Positions 23,101 to 33,740 of a DNA stretch of 64,000 bases are shown here, piece by piece (positions within the stretch are counted from its first letter, which is position 1; every line of letters starts with the position of its first letter). Position numbers and translations under genes: made by a program. Under the pieces are notes generated by a model. It was not told the DNA's origin. It saw nothing but the letters and a program-made list of their open reading frames with translations, and searched no databases. Origin of the DNA: Halicephalobus mephisto (lineage: Eukaryota; Nematoda; Chromadorea; Rhabditida; Panagrolaimidae). The stretch is from positions 1-64,000 of the forward strand of contig SWDT01000057.1 of the NCBI GenBank assembly GCA_009193035.1, written 5' to 3'.

Positions 23101-26100
23101 GAGCTGCTTCTGCCATTTTTGAAATCATCGACAGAGTTCCAGAAATCGATTCTTATTCTACAGAAGGACAAAAACCTCAGAATATCCAAGGACGGATTAC
23201 TGTAGAGAATCTAGAATTTGCTTATCCTACAAGAAAAGAAATCGTCGTTTGCAAAGGAGTCAGTTTCACTGCCGAGCCAGGGCAGACTGTGGCTTTAGTA
23301 GGATCTTCAGGGTCTGTTTTAAGTTTTAAAATTTATTATTCTTACTTTTTAAAATTTATTATTCTTACTTTTTAAAATTTATTATTCTTACTTTTTAAAA
23401 TTTATAATTTTTAATTTTTTAAATTAATTATTTTTAATTTTTTAAATTAATTATTTTATACTTTTTTTAAATTCATTATTTTTATTTTCAGATGTGGAAA
23501 AAGCACCATAATTCAGCTACTTCTGAGGTACTATAGCCCAGATTCCGGAAAAGTAAGTTTCTAGATTTTCATCTTTTACAGTAAAATATTTTAATTTCAA
23601 AATTTTTCGAATTTCATATTTTTATAAACTTTAATTTAAATAATTTTTTCAGTTTATTTTTTCATGAAGTTAGATTTTGAAATTTTTCCGATTTTATAAA
23701 AAATAAAATCGAATTTTAAAATTTTAGATTTTAATTGACGGGATCGACATAGGAGATATGAATATTGAATATCTCCGGAAATTGATCGCGGTCGTGAGTC
23801 AAGAACCGATTTTATTCAATTGCTCCATCGAAGAAAACATCCTCTACGGTAACGAAAACATCACTTATTCTGAAATGGTGGAAGCCTGTAAGATGGCCAA
23901 TGCCGAAGGGTTTATTTCGAAACTTCCTCAAGGATACAAAACCATCGTTGGAGATCGAGGAACTCAGTTATCCGGAGGTCAAAAACAAAGAATAGCCATC
24001 GCCAGGGCTTTAATCAGAAATCCGAAAATCTTACTTCTGGACGAAGCCACTTCCGCTTTGGATTCAGAAAGCGAATCTGTCGTCCAAGCAGCTCTGGATA
24101 AAGCCAGACAAGGCAGAACTACAGTAATAATTGCCCACAGATTATCGACGATTAAAAATGCGGATAAAATCATAAGTATGAAAAATGGAAAAATTTTAGA
24201 ATTTGGAAATCACGAAGAATTAATTAAAAAAAAAGGACTTTATTTCGAATTAGTTAATTCTCAAGCATTCGCCGATATTGATGAAAAACCAGAAAAATTC
24301 GAAAATGAAATTATTAAAGATCCTCATCCTCAATCGAGATCCAGAAGTTCCACCGCGACTTCGGCCAGAAGGCTGAGTCTCGCTTTCAGCATCGACACCG
24401 GTCTTCAGAATATGGAAGACGACGAAAAATCTGTAACCAAACGGCTTCTGCGAGGTTTAGTTTTATTTGTTAATAATTTTATTATCAAAAAACCAAAAAT
24501 AGACTTTTCTGTGCAAAACGGTCTCGACACGAATTTTTTTGATTTTCCAATTGGAACAAAAAAATATAAAATTTAATATTTCTATGGTTCTAGATAGATA
24601 TAACAATAAATATAATGTCTAAAAAGTTAAAAAATTAAAATTCTCTCGAAATGGTTCCGACATGAATTTTTTTAACTTTTTAGAAACTACAGTAACTTGT
24701 AATTTCAATTTTGGTGATTTTACAAAATTTAAGAATTAATTTCTCAGGAGTTTTTAATGAAGTCAGAAATCTCCAGATTAAGGTTCACAGGACGTCCAAC
24801 CTTATGCTGATTTTTTGAGATTATTTGTGAAATTTTAATAAACGTTTAAAAATCAAAATAACCATCACAATAACTTCATAAAAAGTTATAAATTAATAAA
24901 TATAATTAATTATAATTGATGAAATTTAATTTTCGAATTTATTTTACTTTTTTTATTGAAATTTTAATTTTCAAATTTATTTTTTTTTAAAATTTATTTT
25001 ACTTTTTTATTGATATTTTAATTTTCAAATTTATTTTTTTACTGAAATTTTATTTTCCAGATCTCGAAGCAGAAGGCGGGAAGGAAGAAGATCTTCTGAC
25101 GATCGTGAAACATGCCCGTCCCTGGTGGTTTATCCTCTCAATCGCCGTAATTGCTTCAGTAATTAATGGAATTGTTTTTCCGGCTTTTAGGTGAAATTTT
25201 ACGACTTTGATAATTATTAATAGTCTTATTGTAGTATTTTCTTCTCTGAGATAATGACGGTTAGTTTTCTTTGGTGTTTTATCAATATCGAGGTCTATAA
25301 AACGATCAATATCAAAGTCAAATTTTATTTTATTTTAGCAATTGAATAAGCCAGTCGAATGTTCCAAATACATTCTAGATTTTATTTCGAAACAAAAGTG
25401 GAATATGCAGCTTGCTCGCACAGTTTTGGCAGACAATTCGAAATCAAAGTCAAAATCGAAGCTAATTCTGCAAGCTGCGCGCAAGATTTCAGTTGATAAG
25501 TTAAAATCGAAATCAAAATTAAATCCACAGGTTGCTCGCAACTTTTAGACAGATAAGTCAAAATCAAAGTTAAAGTTGAAGCTAATTCTGCAGGTTGCTC
25601 GCAAGATTCCAGTAGATAAGTCGAAATCGAAATCGAAATCAAAATTAAGTCCGTAGGTTGCTCGCACAGTTTTGGCAGACAATTTGAAATCAAAGTCAAA
25701 ATCGAAACTAATTCTGCAGGCTGCTCGCAAGATTACAGTAGATAAGTCAAAATCAAAGTCAAAGACAAAATTAAATCTGCAGGTTGCCCTCAACTTTTAG
25801 ACAGATAAATCAACATTAAAATCAGAATAAAATTTGCAGTTTGATTTATATTTATAAAAACTTCAAAATCAAGCTAAAATTCGCACTTTGCTTGCAACAT
25901 TCCGCCAGAGTATTCAATTATTGACCTAAATTCACTTTGATTTCGATCTTGACGATTTTAAAAATCTCAGAACAGATAAAATATCTTTGATTTTTAGATT
26001 TTCTCGACTCCGGATGTTCACAAAATGAAAAAAGACGGTCGTTTTTGGTCGATAATGCTCCTGGGTTGTGGCGTGGTCCAAGGAATAACTGCATTTGTTC

Positions 26101-29100
26101 AATCTGCTTTGTTCGGATATGTTTCTGAACAATTAACAACGAAATTAAGATCAGATCTTTTTCGAAATGTCATGAGAATGAACATAGGATATTTCGACAA
26201 AGATAATCATTCAAGTGGAAAAATATCCACAAGATTAGCTACTGATACTCCGAATGTTAAATCCGCAATTGATTACAGATTGGGTACGGTAATTGCGGCA
26301 TTAATATCGATCATTTGTGGATTGGTTATTTCGTTCTACTACAGTTGGCCCATGGCTCTTCTTGTCATCGGCATTTTTCCCCTCGGGATCATCGGACGGG
26401 CTCTACAGTTACGGTACTTGAAGGGCAGCACAGAGAAGGACGCCAGGGACATGGAAAGTGCCGGAAATGTATGTTTCAAAAAAATTAAAAACTAAAGAAA
26501 TTTTTAAACTTTTAATTTAAAAAAATGTTTAATAATTTTAAAACTTTAAAATAAAAAATCTCAAATTTAAAAATTTAAAATTAGAAAAATTTTTAAAAAA
26601 CAGAAAATTTAAAATTAAAAAATAAAAAGACTTTTAAAATGAAAAATTTTCTAAATTTTAAAATAAAGAAATTTAAAAAAAATAAAAACTAAAAAAATTA
26701 AATTAAAAAATTTTTAAAAATTATTTTAGATAGCTTTACAAGGAATCGAAAATGTCAGAACAGTCCAAGCCTTAACTCTTGAAAAAAAATTTTATAATAT
26801 GTTTGAAAAATGCCTCGAAAGTCCTCATAAATCTGCAAAAAAAGACGCAATTATTCAAGGAATTACCTATGGATTTTCTACAAGTATACTGTATTTTATT
26901 TTTGCAGCAGCTTTTAGATTTGCATTATGGTTAATTTTATATCAATCAACTCAACCTATGGATGTGATGAAGTATGTCAAATTTAGAAAAAAATAATTTT
27001 AAAATGTTTCAGAGTATTAATGGCGATATCGTTTTCGATGGGAAACATAGGGTTTGCCGCCGCCTATTTCCCGGTAAGTCATCAAAAATATAAAAAATAA
27101 TCAATTTTTACAATACAAATGTTACAATTTAGAAAATAACCAATTTAGAAAATAACCAATTTAAAAAAAATAAAAAAATATCAATTTTTATAATTTAGAA
27201 AATAATTAAAAAATAACCAATTTTTACAATTTGAATAAACAAATTTTTTTTTAAATTCTTATGGAAAAAAATTTTTACAAAAAATGAAAAAAGATAAATC
27301 GAACAGAAATGAACTTGTAAGTTTTTCAAAAAATCCTAAAATTTCGAAACTTTAAAAAAAAAATGATTTCGTGATAATTTTTATTTTTATAATTTTTTAG
27401 GAATACAAAAAAGCAAGATTAGCCGCAGGCATTATTTTCAAAATGCTAGGAGAAGTGCCGGAAATCGACAGTTTTTCTGAAGACGGAATCAAAAAAGAAA
27501 TTTCCGGAGAAGTTCATTTTAAAAATCTTTGGTTTTCTTATCCACAAAGAAGAGACGTCCAGATTCTGAAGGGCTTGGATATCGCCGTGAAGCCGGGCCA
27601 GACTTTGGCCTTGGTGGGGCCTTCAGGTAAGAGATGTTTCATAAGCCTCAAGTCCCCGAGGGAAAGTACTCTCAGATTAAGAATAGAATTCATGGATAAA
27701 ATTTAGGTAAAAATATAGTGATTACGGTATGCATGAATAAGGAATCATATCCGATCAGATTGAGATTTTAGAGTTTTATTTTATATTTTATTACAGACCA
27801 TCAGGTATTCGAGATAACCATTCTCCAGGATATGTTAATCTATATTTTATCTTGAATCCATAGGTCCTAACAATAAAGTATACCGTAATTGCTCTTTTTT
27901 CTTAGTGAATTTTATTCTTTGTGATTATCGGTCCTCGAGGCATTTGATTTTTTTTCAATTTTCTTAATTTTGATTTTTTATGTAATTTTTCGATATTTAA
28001 TTTTTTTAAAATAATACTTAAAAAAATAATAGTATAAAAATTGGAAATTTTTAGAAGAAAATTTTCCAAAGCAATTATCGCGGTGTTAGCTTATCATTCT
28101 AAAAGTTCTTTAATCTTCAGGTTGTGGGAAAAGTACATGCATTTCACTTTTGGAAAGATTTTATGATCCTTTAAATGGAGAAATAGAAATAGATGGAATC
28201 GATTTGAAAAAATTAAATATTAAAAATGTCAGATCCAAAATGGCACTTGTTTCTCAAGAACCAATACTTTTTGATTTTTCGATAAAAGAAAATTTACTTT
28301 ATGGTCTTGATCCAGAAAATATTTCCGAAAATGATATTATTCAAGCAGCGAAGTTATCAAATATTCATAAATTTGTCACAAGTTTGCCCGAGGGCTATTC
28401 CACCAGAGTCGGCGAAAAAGGAACTCAGTTATCCGGAGGTCAAAAACAAAGAATAGCCATCGCCAGGGCTTTAATCAGAAATCCGAAAATCTTACTTCTG
28501 GACGAAGCCACTTCCGCTTTGGATTCAGAAAGCGAAAAAATCGTTCAAGAAGCCTTAGACAAAGCCAGAGAAGGTCGAACATGCATAATCATCGCCCATC
28601 GGCTATCTACCGTAGTAAACGCAGATTGTATAGCTGTATGCAACAACGGAGTAATTGTCGAACAAGGTAAATTAATTAAATCCACAGTAATAATTATCCC
28701 TTAAAATATTTGTTAATTTCGAAATTTTATATTTTTTAAAATTTTTCTAAAATCAAAAAACCTAGCCTAAAAGTAAAAAACAAACTATATGGTAGTCGAT
28801 TCCTTAAGATATTTATAAATTTCAGAATTTTATATTTTTTAAATTTAATTAAAATTAAAATTTTTCTAAAATCAAAAAACCTAGCCTAAAAGTAAAAAAC
28901 AGATTATACGGTAATCAATTTCTTAAAATATTTATAAATTTCGAAATTTTATATTTTTTTTAAATTTAATTTAAATTAAAATTTTTCTAAAATCAAAAAA
29001 AAACTAGCCTAAAAGTAAAAAACGGACTATATGGTAGTTGATCCTCTTATGATTATTTTCCTTTGTGAATTAAGTTGATTTTGAAGTTTTTTTAAAATCA

Positions 29101-30691
29101 ATTTTTAATCACTATCATCCTCTTAGATTATTTCAAAAAAATTAATCCAAAAAGTAAAAAATAAAGTAAATTTTACAAAATTAATGTTGTAAATTATCAA
29201 AATTCAAAATTTAAATTAGAATTTTTCGTTTTGAAAAAACTTACAAGTCATGTTTAGATTCAAAAAAATCCAAAAAAATTTTAATTGCCAATTTGACTAA
29301 GATAGAACACAAACTTTAAGATAAAAAACTTTCGATATCTTAATAAGAACTCAAATTTCGACTTTGAACTTTGGTCGGTAACTTCAACAAAGAAAAGACA
29401 GTGAGGACGATTGTCTATGGCTGCTCAATTCACCAAATCACCCGAAATGATGAACTCCATAGATTTCTCGTTTTTTCGTTCTAGGACCACTCAAATGTTA
29501 TTTTCAGTGGTTTTTAGTTTTTTCAAACAATTAATGAAAATTTATTTTTAGCAATTTTTACAATAGAGCACTTAAAAACCGAAAATATTAACTTTCCACA
29601 TGAGTACAGCTAGATTCGTCTCAAACTATGACTTACAATGTATTTTATCAATATTTTAAAGAGAATTTTATGAATCTATCAATTCCCATAATTGTAATAA
29701 GGTAATAAATAGTAGTTCCAAATAGTTGGTCATTTTATCTAATGCTTGTTAGTGATATAGGAGTACATAACTAAAATAGTTAAGTTCATGGCTATATATT
29801 CCCAGCTTCTTTCAAGCTTCCGATTCAAACCTAAGCATAATTTATTAGCAATCAATCAAGGTCTATCACTAGACACATGATTTTTAACCTAAACTCCTAA
29901 ATTGATATATGCGATTCTACTGCAAAGCATTCATCATTTTGCAACTGAATAAATCTACGATAATAATTGGATATATTATTTTTCTGTAAAAATGCATCTA
30001 AATCATTATTTGTAAGTACGAAGATGGAGAAAATTGTAAAATATATTGTAACAACTAGAAGAAGTAGATTTAGCAATAAATAATTATAAAAACTGAGAAA
30101 TCTGTGGTCCTAGCACGAAAGACTAAGAAATCTATGGAGTTCACCATTTTGGGCAACTTGATGAACTTGGGCATAGACAATCGTCCTCTCTCCGAAAAGA
30201 CTGATATCTATGGATTGAAGAACACGGGAATCCTGTCGGGAGTCGAACCCAGATCTTGCGAGTGATGGGCACGCGCACTGACCACTGCACCATCGAAGAA
30301 AACGAACATTTTCAAAATAATTTTTCTTAATTAAACGCATGTTTTTTTCATTAAAATTAAATATCATATTTAAAGTCGAAATTTTAATTTTCGCGTGGAG
30401 ACACAAAATCATCATTTATCTTGAATAAATCTCTAACTACCAACTTAGATAAGACAACTTTCGAAACTTAAAACTCCTTGTTGTCTCAGCACGAAAAGTC
30501 CGAATTTTAACTTCCAACTTCGATAAAGCAAATCTTAAAGAATCAATTACCGTACAATTAATTTGTTTTATTTTCTAAATAGTAATTTTAACTGATTTAT
30601 TTTTTTTTCAGGAACTCACGGAGAATTGATGATCCGCAAAGGCGCTTATTATAATCTCACCCAAAAGCAGCTTCGTGCAAAAACAGATTGA
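20141..30691 (+). CDS. pgp: P-glycoprotein, full-length ABCB transporter
   Basis: My splice model has 16 exons: 20141-20190, 20232-20356, 20991-21381, 22135-22431, 22504-22721, 23068-23311, 23492-23552, 23728-24454, 25061-25190, 25235-25259, 25998-26468, 26730-26971, 27013-27073, 27401-27626, 28121-28666, 30612-30691. All phases agree and give 1297 aa, the normal size for the family. Order: membrane domain 1, nucleotide-binding domain 1 (Walker [10 protein letters not shown], signature LSGGQKQR, Walker [13 protein letters not shown]), Ser-rich linker, membrane domain 2, nucleotide-binding domain 2 (GPSGCGKST and the same signature). The family exports lipophilic compounds from cells by ATP hydrolysis. 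Worm PGP-1 is the closest relative that I recall ([22 protein letters not shown]). No catalytic residue appears lost. The introns hold many repeats. Confidence 0.95.
20369..20666. mobile_element. 298-bp element with 15-bp perfect inverted ends, in P-glycoprotein intron 2
   Basis: ATTATTGTTGGATCG at 20369 is repeated as the exact reverse complement CGATCCAACAATAAT ending at 20666. No transposase is encoded. The same TTATTATTGTTGGATCGG sequence begins the LTR-like repeat at 47458, so the ends may belong to a shared family. The minus-strand open frame inside it (123 codons) has no recognisable domain. Confidence 0.6.
21400..21830 (+). repeat. Tandem repeat, three diverged units of roughly 170-190 bp
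   Basis: Each unit contains TTAGAATTATTGGTTG or a variant, then CTGTAATAGGAAAGTGATAT, CTACAGTAGGGTCTACAATT and AAGCAAAATACGGTGTAG. The array fills intron 3 of the P-glycoprotein gene. Phrases from it recur elsewhere (ACTGTAG-rich segments). Confidence 0.65.
23315..23485 (+). repeat. AT-rich tandem repeat of 24-31 bp units
   Basis: TTTAAAATTTATTATTCTTA recurs in tandem, then decays to TTTTAAATTAATTATTTTTA units. It occupies the intron that splits Walker A of the first nucleotide-binding domain. Confidence 0.6.
25250..25925 (-). repeat. Minisatellite with core TTGCGAGCAACCTGCAGA
   Basis: About eight diverged units of 60-75 bp lie in the P-glycoprotein intron 25260-25997. On the minus strand the core TTGCGAGCAACCTGCAGA is followed by A/T-rich GATTTTGATTTTGA-like filler. 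Several frames on both strands stay open because the filler is built of threes. The same core is arrayed in the opposite orientation at 58150-58400. Confidence 0.7.
28690..29060 (+). repeat. Tandem repeat, three units of about 120 bp
   Basis: Each unit contains TTTTTCTAAAATCAAAAAAC, CTAGCCTAAAAGTAAAAAAC and a stretch ending in ATTTATAAATTTC. It lies in the last intron of the P-glycoprotein gene. Confidence 0.65.
29401..30188. mobile_element. ~790 bp non-autonomous inverted-repeat element, copy C
   Basis: This is the best-preserved copy. The left end GAGGACGATTGTCTATGGCT and the right end as reverse complement GAGGACGATTGTCTATGCCC continue inward to TGAACTCCATAGATTTCT, giving an inverted repeat of about 65 bp. 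It sits in the last intron of the P-glycoprotein gene and encodes no transposase. Confidence 0.8.
30232..30298 (-). repeat. tRNA-like remnant with perfect B-box
   Basis: The minus strand reads TGGTGCAGTGGTCAGTGC, an A-box-like sequence, and then GGGTTCGACTCCC, a perfect B-box with a closing T stem. The acceptor ends do not pair, so it is probably a tRNA pseudogene or the head of a short interspersed element. It adjoins copy C of the inverted-repeat element inside the P-glycoprotein intron. Confidence 0.5.
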
Positions 30692-31465
30692 AAATTTCCC
30701 ATATCATAAGCGATTTTTGTTTTTATGTTGTGTTCAGGAAAACGTCATTCAAAATTATCTATCGTGAGAAAAAATTATTTGTGATTTCATTTTGGGTTTA
30801 CTGTGATGATGATTCATAAAAATATTATTTTTATCAAAAATTCTTTTCTTTTTTTTTAATTAGTTAGAGATTTAATTTACAAAATAAGATCCTATAAACC
30901 TTAAACATACTGTAGAAGTGGAATTTCATAAATAAAAAAATAAAAAAAAATAATTTTTTCAAAAATTAAAAATTTAAAAAATAATTTTTTCAAAAAAAAT
31001 TAAATTTTAGATTTTTTTATTTTCGAAAATTTCTATAAACTTACCTAAAACGACCTTCAGAAATCGAAGGATACTGTAGAAATAAAATTTTCGATTTTTC
31101 TGAAATTTTTAGTTTTTTTATATCAATTACAGTAATTTTGATTAATTTTTTAAATTAACAAATGGTTTTGAATTCTCTGGATTTGGAAAGAAATTTACCA
31201 AAACTAGACTACAGATTCTGAACGCAGCTTCTAAAAGCTCCAAAATTAATCCATGAGTCATGAAAAAAGACTGGTGCTTAAAGTTACTTTTTTTCTGGGC
31301 GTAAAATTCCATTTTATCATTCTGCGTTGTTTGACGAGATAGACAAGAATAATTGATAACGGTGATTAAGCGGACTGTCGTTAATTTCGATTATTTAAGC
31401 ACTGTTGATTGGGTCTCTCCTCATTTTTTGTCTCGAGTTGCATCCTGAAACTTCTATCGCCAAAG
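30692..31465. other. Intergenic region
   Basis: 3' flank of the P-glycoprotein gene (AATAAA-type signals near 30930) and upstream region of the next gene. AT-rich; no other feature seen. Confidence 0.4.
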
Positions 31466-31855
31466 ATGTCCAGAATTTCTCTCTTATTTTTTCTTAGTTT
31501 TGTTGTACTGATGGCTACAGTAAGAGGAATTCAGTATGGTAATATGCCTTCTGTCAACGCTGCCAAAGGTCCTAATGTCAAAGCAGGAACAGCTCCGACT
31601 TCCTCGAGTTCTACCGTTAAGACCGGCACCACTGGCAAAACTGGCAGTACTGGCAGTACTGGCACCACTGGCAAAACTGGCAAAACTGGCAGTACTGGCA
31701 GTACTGGCAGTACTGGCAGCACTGGCAGTACCAGCAGCACTAGCAGTACTTTGCCCCCCAAGGCCACCACCACTCCTAGCAGCGGACCCTCATCCGTCAG
31801 CTTCCCTTTCTTAATTACCGTAATTCCCGTCGCCATCGCCGCTCTCTACCGTTAA
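31466..31855 (+). CDS. Small secreted, probably GPI-anchored Gly/Ser/Thr-repeat protein
   Basis: A single exon of 129 aa. Residues 1-21 (MSRISLLFFLSFVVLMATVRG) form a signal peptide. Residues 55-95 are a low-complexity repeat of Thr-Gly-Ser and Thr-Gly-Lys triplets. The C terminus (FPFLITVIPVAIAALYR) is hydrophobic and follows a small-residue stretch, as in GPI-anchor signals. The Ser/Thr content suggests heavy O-glycosylation at the surface. An in-frame upstream ATG at 31409 exists, but the 31466 start gives a clean signal peptide. I recognise no orthologue. The repeat is GC-richer than its surroundings. Confidence 0.65.
   Translation: MSRISLLFFLSFVVLMATVRGIQYGNMPSVNAAKGPNVKAGTAPTSSSSTVKTGTTGKTGSTGSTGTTGKTGKTGSTGSTGSTGSTGSTSSTSSTLPPKATTTPSSGPSSVSFPFLITVIPVAIAALYR
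31634..31752 (+). repeat. Coding microrepeat, ACTGGCAGT / ACTGGCAAA nonamers
   Basis: About thirteen 9-bp units, ACTGGC followed by AGT, AAA, ACC or AGC, encode Thr-Gly-Ser/Lys/Thr repeats. Such an array is prone to length change by slippage. Confidence 0.8.
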
Positions 31856-32560
31856 CCTTCAGAATCCCCTCACTTCCGGCATTTATGAAATAAGCTTCTT
31901 AAATTACGGTAAATATTGTTTTTTATTTGTTTAATTTTTTACATATTATTTAAATCTCAAATAAATATATAATTCTAAAAATATACAAATTATTTCAACA
32001 CAAATTGTAAAATTTCGAAAAATTTAGGTAAAAAAAATTTCAAAAAAGAGCGAGTCAAGACCGAATCGATGTGATTTGGTAAATTGGTCCGTTTTTCCAC
32101 GTATTCTTTTTTTTTTCTGTTACGCGCGAATTCAAAAATTCCAAAAGTATTACAAAAATAAAAATTTTTAGGATTGTTAAAAAAAATGAAAGTCGATTTG
32201 CCATTTTTACTTTTTTTTGTAAAATTTTTTTTCACGGAAATTTGAAAAAATTTTTTAGGATTGTTAAAAAAGAAAAAAACAAAAGTCGATTTTTGCCCGA
32301 TTTTTCATTTTTTTTTGTAAAATTTTTTTCACAAAATTTAAAAAAATTATATTATTTTAAAAATTAAAAATAAATATTTTTAAGAAATTTTTAAAATTGT
32401 TAAGAAAAAAATAAATTTCGTAATAAGTATTAAATTTATCGTTTTTTAAATTTTTTTGCGGAAATTTAAAAATTGCAAAAAATATTATTATAAAAATAGA
32501 AAATTACTGTAAAATTAATTTAATAGAAAATTTTGAAATTTTAAAAATTTTTAGGATTCT
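31856..32560. other. AT-rich intergenic region
   Basis: No gene. Several copies of the phrase GTCGATTT(T)GCC...TTTTT occur and recur in neighbouring gaps. Confidence 0.4.
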
Positions 32561-33000
32561 TTGAAAAAATTGCAAGTTCATTTCCGTTCGATTTATCGTT
32601 TTTCGTTTTTCATTCTTTCGTTTTCTTTAGGCGGGAATTCAAAATTTTGCGAAAAATCATAATATTACGAAAAATTAAAATAAATATTTTTAAAATTTTA
32701 TTTCATTCTTTGGTTTTTTAGCTTTCTTTAGGCGGGAATTCAAAATTCTGCAAAAAATCATAATATTACAAAAAATTAAAATAGATATTTTTAAAATTTT
32801 ATTTCATTCTTTCGTTTTTTCGTTTTCTTTAGGCGGGAATTCAAAATTTTGCGAAAAATCATATTATAAGAATTAAAATAAATATTTTTAAAATTTTATT
32901 TCATTTTTAATTTTTTCGTTTTCTTTAGGCGGGAATTCAAAATTTTGCAAAAAATCATAATATTACAAAAAATTCAAAATAAATATTTTTAAAATTTCTA
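32560..33000 (+). repeat. Tandem repeat of about 95-100 bp, four units
   Basis: Each unit carries CTTTAGGCGGGAATTCAAAA, then TTTTGCGAAAAATCATAATA and TAAATATTTTTAAAATT. Unit starts fall near 32627, 32727, 32829 and 32926. The GC-rich GGCGGGAATTC is the best conserved part. Confidence 0.7.
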
Positions 33001-33740
33001 GAATTTTAAAGAAAATAATAAATTTTAAGTAAAAGAAGTTTTAAAAATTCGAATTAATTTTATTAATTTTTTCACTTTTTAATTTTTACAAATTTATAAA
33101 TTTTTTTAAATCGAAAATTTCAAAAATCTTAAATATTTTTATTTAATTTTTTAAGAATCCTAAAAATTAAAAAGTAAAAGTCGATTTTGCCAATTTTTCT
33201 TTTTTTGTAAATTTCCTCGTTCTTTGCGCGGGAATTCAAAAAAATAAAAAACAATATATATTTTTTAAATTCTAACGTAAGTTCAAAAAAGATCAAGGTC
33301 AAAAAATTTCTTTTAACCTCAAAAAAACAAAATTTTAATCAAATTTAAAAAAATCACGTGAAAAAAACCAGATTAAAATTCATTCAAGAAAAAAATTCTT
33401 TTTCAAAATCTTTGATCCTTTATCAGATTTCCCACATCCATACTTTGTTCTCCATAAATCATCTACCAGGATTAGTTCTTTCTCCAGACAATTGTTAAAT
33501 TTCCTGCAAAAAATCCACTTTTCAAAAAGATCATTTATTCCAAAAAATCAAAATTTTCACAACATCTTTGGATTTGAGTACATGACAGAAATACCGTAAA
33601 AATTCTAAAAAAATAAGTGCCAAAAATATACACATTAGGTAGTTGCCACCAGAAATTTAAAAAGTCAAAAAAGACCCGACAAATCAACATTGGGAAAATT
33701 ACAGAAAACAAAAAACTAAACACTGAGGAATGTTACAAAT

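Noticed and set aside
25335..25793. Overlapping open frames on both strands encoding Phe/Asp-rich or Lys/Ser-rich proteins
   Set aside because: They come from a triplet-like minisatellite inside a P-glycoprotein intron and change frame from unit to unit.
31531..31836. Long minus-strand and shifted frames over the Thr-Gly-Ser repeat (Val-Leu-Pro or Leu-Ala-Val repeats)
   Set aside because: They are shadows of the 9-bp coding repeat; only the forward frame has a signal peptide and an anchor signal.
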